A DNA stretch of 64,000 nt from Diospyros lotus (lineage: Eukaryota; Streptophyta; Magnoliopsida; Ericales; Ebenaceae), in assembly GCF_014633365.1 (NCBI RefSeq), contig NC_068340.1, forward strand, positions 42,184,328 through 42,248,327, given 5' to 3'. The notes below the pieces were generated by a model. That model did no database searches. It was not told the origin of the DNA and was given only the letters and a program-made list of their open reading frames with translations. The position numbers were made by a program, and so were the translations under genes. Shown in pieces: positions 48,387 through 60,031 of the stretch; positions within the stretch are counted from its first letter, which is position 1, and each line of letters begins with the position of its first letter.

Positions 48387-49356
48387 TTAATTAGGAAGTT
48401 ATGGCAATGGAGGGAAGAAGAAAAGGAAAATCTCTACACACTATATCTGTATATATGTGGTTGTTCCTTCCTGCTGCTGCTGCTGCTTGTTGTGGAGAAA
48501 CCAGATTAAGCGTTTCATTTTATCCCATATATATACACATATATCATAATATATATATGTATACTTATAATTATTATGCAAGCCATGCTAATTATGAGGA
48601 ATGATGAGAATCGTCCAAGGCACTTGCGAACGACCCAAAATTTGAGTTCTCTGTCACATCATCTTTTGGTTCACTTATTAATAAAAAAATTTCAGGATTA
48701 TTCTCGTCTCTAATTATGCTGGAGTTATAAAGACGGCATAGATAAAAACATTAGTGAATCAAACTTATATAATAAAATTAAAACTTATAAATAATAAACT
48801 CCAACTAACTAAACTTGTGCTAAAAAAAAATTAAAGATTTTTCGTGTTACATCAAGCCATGCCAATCAAAATAGAAAAAATAACAGGGAAAGGCACTTTC
48901 TACTCGTTTGGGTAAAAGCCATTGAGCAAAAACTGCACTTGTAGTGGCTTTATAGTTTCTAGTAGACTAACAACAGGAAGGCTCCATTCTTATTTAAGTG
49001 CAGGCCATGATGGTAGAATATATGATATGATATGATGATCCAATCCACCATACCCATCAAACGAAAGAGACTCCGACTAGAACAAAAACTTTAACTAATA
49101 ACGTCAATGAGCGTTAACCAAAGTGTAGGGGAAGGAGAGGGCTAATCCACCAGCACCTGTGATGAAAAGCCACGATATCTCAAAAGGTAAAATGGGAAAA
49201 TAACATAATAAGGTTAACATACTTAGGCACTGCATGCATACCACAGTCAAAGCATAACAAGTATCACCCAGCAAAATGGAGGTTTATCAGCGCGCTATTA
49301 TATTGGGATTGGCAGCCTCCTGGAGCCAATCTACACATACCGTCCATATTCCCCAG
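48387..49356. other. Convergent spacer between KNATM and pyruvate kinase
   Basis: This is the shared 3' flank of two genes that point at each other. It holds the KNATM 3' UTR with a TGC run near 48470 and the pyruvate kinase 3' UTR. No gene or repeat family is recognised. Confidence 0.6.
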
Positions 49357-52300
49357 TTACTTCACTAGGCAGATCTTAATAACAGAGGCAGCACCGATTC
49401 GGTGAAGCGCCACGACAGCATCGCCGGCCTGGCATAAGCCCTTCTCTGTCGCTGACTTCAAGGCGGCTTCCAATATCACCTCGGTGGATTCTGCATCAGT
49501 GGCCTTCGCGGATCCTTCCGCAAGCAGTGGAATCAAGCCCCTGTACACCAGGCTATGCCTTGCAGGGGCCTCATCGCTCACGGTCCAATCAAACGAATCG
49601 GTTGTCAAAACTGGCACTACAACTGAGAGGATTGGAACAGCTGGCCGATACTTGGCAACCAGTTTCGCTGTAGTCCCACCACGGGTCAGTACAACAATCA
49701 GTTTCGCCTTGGCCTTGTTAGCAGTACGTACAGCTGAGGATGCAAGGCTCTCCAATGGGCTCATGGGCAGTGGAGTTGACTTTATCATCTCTTTGAAGAT
49801 AACCCCATAATCCAGAGAGGATTCAGCTTCAATGCAAATTCTAGCCATGATTTTCACAGCAATCTCGGGATAAGCGCCAGCTGCACTTTCCCCACTAAGC
49901 ATGACACAGTCAGTGCCATCCAGGACAGCGTTGGCTACATCTGTGGCCTCGGCACGGGTTGGCCGGGGAGACTTGATCATGGATTCAAGCATCTGAGTGG
50001 CAGTTACCACTGGCTTGCCAGCAAGATTGCACTTGTAAATCATCATCTTCTGCGCCAAGAAGATCTTTTCAACAGGGATTTCCATTCCCAGATCACCCCG
50101 GGCAACCATGAAGGAGTCAGTCTCACGTAAGATTTCGTCAAAGTTGATAACTCCCTCCTGGTTTTCAACCTTCAAAGGAAACCAGCAATTACAAATTGTG
50201 AGAAGACAAACAAATATTGAACACTGAAATGGCTTGCGCCGCCAATTTTGCCAAAAATATTCTTTTGTACCCAGTATGGGCTCCTGCTTATTGCAAAGGT
50301 ATGGACGGGCAGTAGGTACCAGGTAGACAGCCTTCCCCCACTTCTTTTGGGGAGAGGCTGATCCCTGCCACTCTGACATGAGCCACAGTGCTGGGTAGGA
50401 TGGCAGTCAAAATCATGACAGGGAACACCTCCTAATTGTGCCCAAATACGAAGTAGAAAAAGTAAAATTGCAGATATACTATTGCTTAAATGAGTACGGC
50501 ACAAAAATCTAATGGAACTACTCCATTCTAAGTAACCTACAAGCGCTAAGCACAGGCCAGCTTACTATTTACCAGTATTTTATTTTAATGTTCCTTTTCA
50601 CTCCTGGGGATGTTTGGAAAACATCCAATACAACCCAACAGGTGAATGGAGAATAGTAAGATGAAGGGGATTGAAAGACATCCTTCACAATCCAACAATC
50701 AGTAGGCCGTAATAGCACAGAAATTGATTAACCTGATTGCCATTAGATAACACCTCGACAAAGCACCCGAAACATGAACACATTGTCAACCCGACTATAT
50801 ATTTTCCAAACATATTAATGATATCCGAAGTGATACTTTAAACTGTTCCACCATGTAACATCATATCAACCATCAGATGAAAACAAACAAAAGGGTAAAT
50901 CATCATGCAACTGAAGGCACAAGATTGACAGTTAAATATAGTATATAGTGCATTTAAATAAATGTATAAATCATTAAACATTAAGATAAATGCGTATATG
51001 TACATAATAATGAGTAACATTTGTCTTCGTATGTATGATGTGGACAGCGTACACACAAAATTGCATATGAAAATCTGTCCATGTATGCATGTTAGAGGCA
51101 AGTAGGTTTTTCAAGTTGAATCTTCAGTCCCAAGATACAGGCATGAGGAATCAGTGTACCTGGCAATGTGTTATCGCTCTAGACACCGATATGAATCTTT
51201 CTTCTTCGTCTTCTCTTATTTTCTTAATTACATTTCATATAAGATGAGGCTGGCCTATGTCATAATATGATGTGCAAATACACCATAATCAGAATTGCAC
51301 AATATAAACCATGGTTCTGTGAGGGACTAGTGATCCTGGTATCAGTGTGTGGAGTCACCTTGAATCAAATAAATTCTTCAGTTTCCACAAATAGAAAATC
51401 TTTAGCCAAAATAAATTAATTGATTAACTTTAGTACAGTTTTTTTTTTCTCCTAAATGATTATTTTTCTAAATTACTCTGTATATTCCTACGTATTTTGC
51501 TTTCCAGAGGGGATAGAGGGTTAAAAAGCAAAAGGAAAAGAAAAGACTGTCTGGCAAGTAGTTCTAGGTGGAGTCATGAAGATATCTGGTTGATTAAAAC
51601 GTAAAAGTTTAATGGAAGTTACATTACCTTTGACATCAGTTGAATATGCTTGGCATGGGATCCAAGGACCTTGCGGACATTAACAAGATCTGACCCCTTC
51701 CGCACAAAAGAAAGAGCAATCATATCAATCTTGTTGGGAACACCCCATCCCAGGATATCTTCCTTATCCTTCTCTGTGAGAGTAGGAAGATCCACCACAA
51801 CACCAGGAAGATTCACGTTCTTCCTCTCACCTAGTGTGGAAGTGTTCTCACAACGGCATCTCACAGTTCCGGCAGCTGGATCACATGACAAAACAGTTAA
51901 AGTAATAGTGCCATCTGCACACAAGATGGTATTCCCAGGTTTCAAGTCAACTGCCAGTTTTTTGTAGCTCATGGAGATCATCTCCTCATCCCCCTTTATG
52001 TTGTAATCAGTGGTTACAATGATATCCTGACCTTCCTTGAGTTGAATAGGCTTAGCATCCTTTAGGAAACCAGTTCGGATCTCAGGTCCCTGCAATGAAA
52101 GAGAGCACAAGACAACTAAATGAGTGGCAAAATGACTAAGAGCTGCAATACATAAGTACATTGTAAGAGGTGAATAGAACATGTTAAAACAAAGCCAGCA
52201 CATAAAAACAAGTGGTACGTTAGTATGCCAGGTAAACAGCTGCACTGCAGCAGATATAAAAAGGCAGAAAACTAAGCCTATCAGATATCAGTATGTACCA

Positions 52301-55300
52301 GCCAGTACTACCATATATCAATCAATATTAGAATTTTTCAAATTGTACCAGTGTGTACTGGATATTTATGATTTTCCCTTTTTTTAATTTTTAAATTCAA
52401 AACACGATTATATCGTGCCAACTAACATTTGGGCTTGACCTTTTCTTGTTGACATACAATTAACCTTTTAGGTTTTATCTACAATTGTTTGAAATACAAA
52501 AATTTCTATACCATATTTAAAAATAAATAACAAGAAAGAAGATTAAAAAGATTTATATTTGTATTTTAAGTAATAAATTTGAGTTGAAAGTCATTTTCTC
52601 TATATATATTTGATGGTACTGTTATATTATTTTGAAAACAATAAACAATAGTAAAAATAGATAATATTATATTATGTAGGTTAAATTTCAAAAATAAAAG
52701 TATATATTTCTTGAAAATATATTAGACAAAGTGATCAATCCAAAAAAGTACATCAAACTACACTGATTAGTAATCAGTCCAAAAAAGAAGGTCAAAGTAC
52801 ACTGATACCAATATCTATCAAAGAATTTTTTTTAAAAAAAAAAAAACTGTAGATTGTTTGGTATGAGATTGACAGCCATGAACTGTGAGAACAAAGAAAG
52901 TAATAACCTAGGTAGGAATAAGATGAAAAAACATGCCGATTTTAGAAAGATACAAGATGTCACAAACACACAACAGTATCATTGTTGCACTTAGACTTGA
53001 GGGTTGAGGTAAAACACATAAAAACCTCCTCCAGTGGTAAGTTCAGTACTTTTAACAATCCCCAAAATCCCAGTCAAAAACCCTTATGTACTTGGCTACC
53101 CTTTTCCTTCTTATTTAGCTATATGTTTGTCCTTGCAATACATGCTGCTACAGTATCTTTTCCCCATATCTCCTTTTCTGTTACTCCAATCACCCGTCAC
53201 AAGGTCAAAGATGCGTCAAAAACTTCCCCACTAGCAAAACCAACCTTACAGGTAAAATCTCTTATATTAGTATTATTTGGACGGGGGGAGGGGGGAACAT
53301 AAGTGCATTAAGCAATGTTCCACCATTTTGTTCTCAATGACCAGTAGCATTAAGGTTTCCCTTTTTTGGATTCTCTTAAAAGTCCAAAGAACAAAATTTG
53401 CCCATGGACTTTGATTGTAGATTAACTCAAAGTTTATTTCAATCTTGATTGCCAGACAAAAGCACCAATATTACTTCCCTTGTCATTAATTTATCTATCT
53501 TGAGGTTACAGGGATGAGATAAACTGATCATATATAATGACTTGTTCTAACACAAGCAGGGTGAGACCGGTGAGGTTTGAGACAAACTTTGATCAAGAAC
53601 ATTATGGTGTTGAGGGAATCAAGAACACAATGAATGAGCCTTGTTTGCGACAGCAAGTTCAACAAGTGCAGAAATTGTCGAGTTCAATTAATTATCTAGC
53701 CTGAACACATCAAATTCAAGTTAAGAATATTTGATTAATTTGTCATCAGAGCTATTACCGCCCATCCAAAAATTGTCATTGCTGCCTCCCAAGTATCATC
53801 TTGAGTTGTGATATAGCCTTTTTTTTGGCCTCCTACCAGATTTTCCAGAGTAGTGGTTGATTAGAATGACTTGAAACACTTCTTCATAGAAAGCATTACC
53901 TGATTGGCTTTCTATATGCCTACTATCAACTAGTCTATACCTAGAATTTTTAGGAATTTCCTAAGATCGAAGCTAGAACTGATTCTAGTTGTTTCTCTCA
54001 ACTTTTCATAGAAGCTTCTGACCTAGATAGGAGCTCAAATAATCATAGCAAAATGAAGATGTGGCAGACATTTTTCAAAGCTACTTGTTAGCTTCCACTT
54101 GATCCTCCAAAGGCTTCTTCCCTTTAATGGCTAAAAGATCAGCCATGCCATAGCACTCTTAGCATGACTTTTTTAAATGTACAAGCAGAGAAGAACATGA
54201 CACAAGCATCCAGGCTCTGAATAATATTCCAGTCCTTACCAGGCAAGCAAAAATTACTGCCTTCAAATGTTGTCTTTTAGATAGTAAAAATGTACAGATC
54301 CTGACATTTTTCCCTCTCTTTTTGGACCTTCTGTTTGCATAAGAAAAAATTGAAATATTTCATATAAGAGTGGATATAACACTGGCAGCTTAATTCTCTT
54401 GATGTGCCCATTTAAACTTACAAGAGCAGCCCTTTTTAGAATCTCTTAATTAGAGTAGTCATGCTCTTAAAAGAACTTGTAATATTAAATGCTCAAACCA
54501 AAACAGCATTTTGTTTGTCTTACCATTTTCTAACCTATTCCAAAGGTAGAAAATAAAACTTCCAGCTCACAGTTTCCTGCTAACCCAGAGCTACTTATCA
54601 TTTCATACTGCATTAGTATGTGATCAAATGGAAAATATCCTGGTGTGAATGCTGATCTCCTTTAGCAACTCCAAAATATCACAATCACTTTTCTTCCAGG
54701 AAGCTGAATGCCTAAAACATGTCAATTGTAACATCAAGTTCTCCATGGATAGAAGAATGGCTCCAAATTGATATAAGGAGCAGAACTAATAAACATATGA
54801 TCAATTAATATTCATTTTGAACATGAAACTACGAATTGGTGTTAAGTGGAAATTGTAACTAATAACCATATGATCAATTAATATACCAATCATGTGGTCC
54901 AAATGCAAAAGGAGTAAATAGATGAAGGGTTCACTAGTTGTTCACACCAAGGAAGGCTGCAAAGAACAACAGGAAAATAAGTACAATCAAGTTGAAAGCC
55001 TGTCAATAACCATAACGAACTAAGAAAACATTTAGGTGAAATTGCACTTTAGTCTCTGGTTTGTAAACAGAAGACCCATCTTCTAATTCAAAAGTAAATA
55101 CCCAACTTTCTTGTGGTCCAACCAAAGTGAAAGATTACCAGTTCCTAACATCCAACGAAAGAAAGAGATGATAATAAAATAATATTTTATACATAACCCC
55201 ACTGTGGGGTTTTATGGAACACATATCCCAGTATAATTTCGAATATTTTTGGACCAAATTAATTCATGCATCATAAAACCTATCACACAGTTCATATTGC

Positions 55301-55739
55301 ATTCCAGTCCAGACCATTGAGGGCTTATATATCAACTTTTCAATTATATGAAGTTATGAATTTTTTGTCCAAAACATCTGGGGATAAAATATAATTCAGT
55401 CAAACATGAATATGACTAGAGAATTTACGAAGAAATAAGTTAAATAAGAACAACTTGAAATGGTACCATAGCAAAACTGACCTTGGTATCAAGCATAACA
55501 GCACACAAGATCTGAGTATTGTGCATGGCAATTTTCAGATTGTTCAAGGTTTCTTGATGGTACTCGTGGGTACCATGTGAGAAGTTGAACCTGGCAACAT
55601 TCATGCCAGCCCTCAGAAGCTTCTCCAACATTGGCACACTCCGAGAGGCTGGGCCAAGGGTGCACACGATCTTTGTCTTGGGTACACGACCATCGTTGGG
55701 GATTTCATTCAAGATTCCTTCTATGTCTATGTTGGCCAT
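49357..55739 (-). CDS. Pyruvate kinase, cytosolic type
   Basis: It converts phosphoenolpyruvate and ADP to pyruvate and ATP. Three coding exons on the minus strand, 55739-55482, 52089-51628 and 50169-49357, total 1533 nt and 510 residues, the length I recall for plant cytosolic isozymes. Exon 1 encodes TKIVCTLGPASRSV and GMNVARFNFSHGTHEYH. The junction with exon 2 gives MLDTK then GPEIRTG. Exon 2 encodes NLPGVVVDLPTLTEKDKEDI and IALSFVRKGSDL. Exon 3 completes the active-site helix KVENQEG and encodes MVARGDLGMEIP, GKPVVTATQMLESMI and RAEATDVANAVLDGTDCVML, ending in the allosteric C-domain. No transit peptide precedes the MANIDIEG start, supporting the cytosol. Introns of 1.5 and 3.4 kb hold AT-rich repeats but no other gene. 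Confidence 0.96.
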
Positions 55740-56812
55740 TACTCTGATGGGTTTATGTTCTTCAAGTCTTGCCTTGTAGAAGTATCACTATGGCTACAAA
55801 ACAATCCAGAAAGCGGAAAAGGATAAGAACTAAAGCCAAAGAGCTGGCAAAATCACCTACTGCAATCACCGAATAAATAATGCATAAAGGGTACAAAAAC
55901 GAGTCTTCCATTTGTGCTCTGCTTAGCTTTCAAGAAAGAAAAATTAAAAAAAGCTACATGAACAATAAATTTTGTAGATAATTGTATGAAGAAATAAAGC
56001 TGTCTCCTGTGATTCTTCTGTTTTAAACCAAAATAAAACGCAACAATTATGATGTATAATCTGAAAGATGCCAGTATCACACCACTCGCACTGGAGTTTT
56101 CTGCATAAAATTTTATTATTATCAACACGCGAACATTTTTCACCACGAAATGAAGCAAGCGAAATGATTTTCTAATTTCTTTGCATATTCTTCATTCTAA
56201 TGAAAAGGAAAAAACTATTTTTAGAGAAAAACAGAGCGAACAGACGGTACTATTCGTTGGGCAATCGGTGTCTGCAGTCAGCAGCAAAAGATTTAACCGG
56301 AATAAAACCAAAAAATAATACAACCAAAAGAATAAAGACAGCTAATTTCACCAACGAGATTAGGCGTCCCTTGCTTATCAGAGGAAACTTAAGAATTGGT
56401 CAACTGAGGAGACCGAAATTTAACGGAACATGATGAAATCGAAAGAATCGCTTCATAGAAAGGGAAGTACAGAAGGACAAATACCTTCCCCTACTGCTCG
56501 ATGTATGCGTCGGCAGGAGGGAGGACGTGAATAGACAAACCGAGATTCAGATCCGCAGAGGAGAGGATCAGTTCAAGCGAACACAACAAATTAAAAAGCA
56601 AAAATCGCACAATCTTAACAAATTAAAACGATGGCCGATTGCTTTAGCTTTCAATATATATTATTTATTATTTGGTAGAAAGGAAGAAAACCAGAAGCGA
56701 AGAACACAGGAAAGAACGAACACAGAATGGAAAAGACCACAGAAAGGAAAGTCCGCTTACCACAGCAACGCCACCAACCCTACAGCTGCGCCCGCCCCTG
56801 GCGTCTGTACTG

Positions 56813-56843
<31 letters not shown>
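55740..56843 (-). promoter_or_regulatory. Pyruvate kinase leader with a 5' UTR intron
   Basis: On the minus strand a CT run (56816-56842) is followed by a GC-rich leader ending GTTGCTGTG at 56761, then the strong donor GTAAGC. A good acceptor, TTTTGTAG, ends at 55794, and 54 nt of leader remain before the ATG at 55739. The implied intron is 967 bp. Leader introns of this kind are common in highly expressed plant housekeeping genes and can raise expression. The promoter should lie just above 56843. Confidence 0.6.
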
Positions 56844-56847
<4 letters not shown>

Positions 56848-57487
56848 TTTCCGCTTCCCTTCACGAGATTCGTGTCCATATATGTCCATTGCCAGTAGCC
56901 TTACGCGTGCTCCACGTGCCAACCATATTTTATGTTAATTCAAATAAAAAATTATAAGTAAATAAATGTTCTAATACAGAAATATGAATGAATAATTATA
57001 ATAAGGATGGCGTGGAAAACACGTATAAGCTTATTATATTTTTTAAATGAGATATTTTTGTAATGATATTTTGTTTTTGTTTTTTTTTTTTAAAAGTACG
57101 GTATAATTAAGATGGCTTAGGTATAAAAGGCTTTACTACTTAATAATTAATTAACTCTGGCGTTGAATTAAATGAAATGGTTGATTTAAGAATTGAGATG
57201 CTTTTGCAAATAAATAAACAAAAAAAAAAAGTCCACGTAATTAACGTGAAAATTACTTATATATTATTAATTCACAATTACAACTGCTATATATCCCACG
57301 GAAGGAAGGAAGGATTAATTACTGCTGTACAAAAAGAACCCAAATTTTGGGTATCTGTCACGCACCAAATGTACAAAACTTTTGTGTACGTGTTGATGGT
57401 AATGTATAAATAAAAAAAGGTTTTAAAGTTTATGCCATAAGTCAGTGACTTGTGACCCCCCGGGGCGAGCTTACTAAAGAAGAAATT
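56844..57487. other. Pyruvate kinase promoter and PAP 3' flank
   Basis: Upstream (minus sense) of pyruvate kinase there is CACGTGGAGCACGCG-like text near 56905-56920, including a CACGTG core at 56911-56916. The remainder to 57487 is AT-rich and holds the 3' UTR of the acid phosphatase. No gene is seen. Confidence 0.5.
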
Positions 57488-59167
57488 TTACATCTCGAAG
57501 TGAAGGTGGCGAGGGACGTAATTCCACCGGTGCCGAGGGCGGCCGAAGACGTCATAGAAGGCCATGAAGGCACCCGTGCTGTTTAGCTGCACCGACATGA
57601 AACCTTGGCCGTCGTAGAAGAAGTGCACTGCGCATTGGTTGGCCCTCCTTTCGCCTCCCCTCCACGCCTTGGAACCCGCTCCACTTGTTAAGAACTCCAT
57701 CCGGCTGCCATATATCTCATCTCATCTCATCAACAAAATCAATCAATCAATCAATATTTGGAAAAGATAATGAATTGACCACCATCATCAGCCTGCCTTG
57801 CTTACCTATCAACGCAGCTAATCCGTTCCAGACAGTGGTCGTGACCGTTTATGTAGAAATCCACATCATTGTCCTGAAAATTCGTCATATATAATATGAA
57901 TGATGATATGTATGTATGTATACGTATGCAGGCATGCATGTGTCAACGAGAAGCAAGAAGCAAGAAATGGCAAGAAGCAAATGGCCCTACCTTGAGGATG
58001 GGGAGGAGGCGCTCGATGAGTTCTGGAGTGTCGCCGTGGTGACCGATGCTTCTGATTGTGTGATGGCCAACCACGATCTTCCACTTAGCAGTGGATCTTT
58101 TTATTGCCATGTCCAATTCCTTCATTTTTCCACCAATTAGTAGTTTAGGAGGAGCAGCAGCAGCAGCACTAGTAGTAGCAGTATAGTTGTGAAGTAAAAA
58201 AAAAAACTGACTTGATTTGATGAATATTATTACCTTGAGGAGAGAGCAAAGGTAAGAGGGTCGATGCTGGATTCCTCTCCAGTCATAGATCTGGCCATCA
58301 GGATCCGTGAAGTAATTGTCAACGAAAGGAGTGGTGTCCACGAAGAAGAATTCTGCGATTCCTGCTTCCAGAGAAAGAAAAGAACCAGCAACATTAAGCA
58401 TACGATGACCTATCATTGTCAATGATTGATGATGAATAACCATTTCTTATCATCATCATCATCAAATTAAGGTCGGGAGGACCTGTATTAAGAATAAAGG
58501 ATCTGAAGCAAAACCATCTGGGATCGATGCTCCTTAGCCTGGAATTCAACTGTGCCTTGGCATTGCCTCTGTAATCATGATTGCCTAAAACTGCACCAGA
58601 GGAAGAATTCTTCATCGTTATTTATATGAACATGTATATGTGTATATATTTGCTATTTGGATTGGTGGGATCTCCACAAGGCGCCTGTTTATCTAACTTA
58701 CCACTATACCATGGCTTCTGCAGGCTCTTATCAGTGTAAATCTTTGAAAATGACTCTCGAAAGGCTGGATCATTAACACCCTTCAGTCCAGAATCGTAGA
58801 AATTGTCACCAGTGGACATTACAAAATCTATGTCCAGTTCCTTTCCGATTCTTCCCATCTGCAATGTTATAAATTAAGGTTAATTATAGCCACCGGCGTT
58901 TCTAACAAACGAAGAAAGAGCAATATTGCCTGGAAGGAATAGGAGGATCTAGCTAGGAGATTTTTCTAGAACCTGAAAAGCAACCTCGGACTGGTTGTAC
59001 AGACCGTGCCGGCCCCAATCTCCTATCACCAAAAAGCTTAGTGACCCATCACTCTTTGCTGGATGATGTAACCTCTGGAACTGGGAAGAACTGGAAACCA
59101 AGCTAAACCCACAAACAACTGTCAAAACAAGAGAAATGGAAAAGCTCCGTCTGTCAAAACAAGCCAT
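57488..59167 (-). CDS. PAP3: Purple acid phosphatase, small monomeric type (PAP3-like)
   Basis: Secreted binuclear-metal phosphatase of the small mammalian-like group. Exons on the minus strand are 59167-58973, 58858-58702, 58590-58483, 58361-58234, 58119-57991, 57873-57806 and 57704-57488, total 1002 nt, 333 residues. A signal peptide ([19 protein letters not shown]) spans about residues 10-28. All five metallophosphoesterase blocks are present: GDWG (49-52), GDNFYDSG with the iron-binding Tyr86, GNHDYRG (120-126), GHHT (214-217) and NGHDH (248-252). Exon 5's acceptor (AATGAAG) lacks a pyrimidine tract, and the 114-bp intron before it is open in frame. The splice there is the least certain part. 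In order and family it corresponds to Arabidopsis At1g14700. The chemistry is hydrolysis of phosphomonoesters, useful in phosphate scavenging. The precise PAP paralogue number is an inference. Confidence 0.92.
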
Positions 59168-59696
59168 GGCTGATTAACCAAATCATGAATTAAGTTGGAT
59201 GAAATATATCAAACAAGCTATCCTAAAAATAGAAGGAAAGAAGACAGCAATGGCTGGACAGCAATTTCTTCATACGGGAATTAATATGCTTCTCCAATTA
59301 CTATAGTAATCAATGGCTAATTAACAACTTCTAATTGACGTCTCAAACCTGATTTTTCCTAGCATCCCTAAGCTTAGCACGTGCATGCCCACAAATGAAT
59401 AAAAAACCGAAAGTTTGTGCTAGGCGTTCCTTGGTGGGATAACCCTTCCTGCACAAGAACCATACAGCTGCATGTTCACGTAGCCATCCAATTGTCTTCA
59501 TCGCATCCCTGGCTTGTTTCTGATCTCCTCAACGCTGTATTTATAAGCTAAATTTGGCAAGCCAACTTTCGGAGATATCTTAATTAATTAGCTAAAAAGC
59601 TAGTTATTGGATTAGGCCAACAGATAACCAATTGCACGACGCAATGGATGATCCTGTAGACAGCAGAGTACACAATCACTATGTATTCTCATCTCC

Positions 59697-59732
<36 letters not shown>

Positions 59733-60031
59733 TTCACATACGAAATTCTTTACAAAGAAGAGTGAACCGTTTCAAATACCTAAAAAAAATTTGTATGCCC
59801 AAAAACAAATGTGAGAGGGATCTTAGAATTTCAGTATAAAGGAGAGAGGAAATTAATCGTTTCAACTACCCGGAACATATATACACACATGCAAATTTGA
59901 GAGAGATGCAAGAATTCTGTTCTACATAAAGTTAAGCCAAAAGAAAAGTATATTTTCCATTTCTTGTTTAATGTAACGTGTACACAGAACTTTAATTCTC
60001 AACCTGCTATATATAGCTATGTGCCTCTTCC
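59168..60031. other. PAP promoter region and DJC 3' flank
   Basis: This is the only upstream space for the acid phosphatase. A TATAAATA on the minus strand near 59546-59538 is a possible but distant TATA box. A CT-then-CA microsatellite occupies about 59695-59730. I saw no clear GNATATNC-type phosphate-response element when reading, but did not search exhaustively. Confidence 0.45.
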
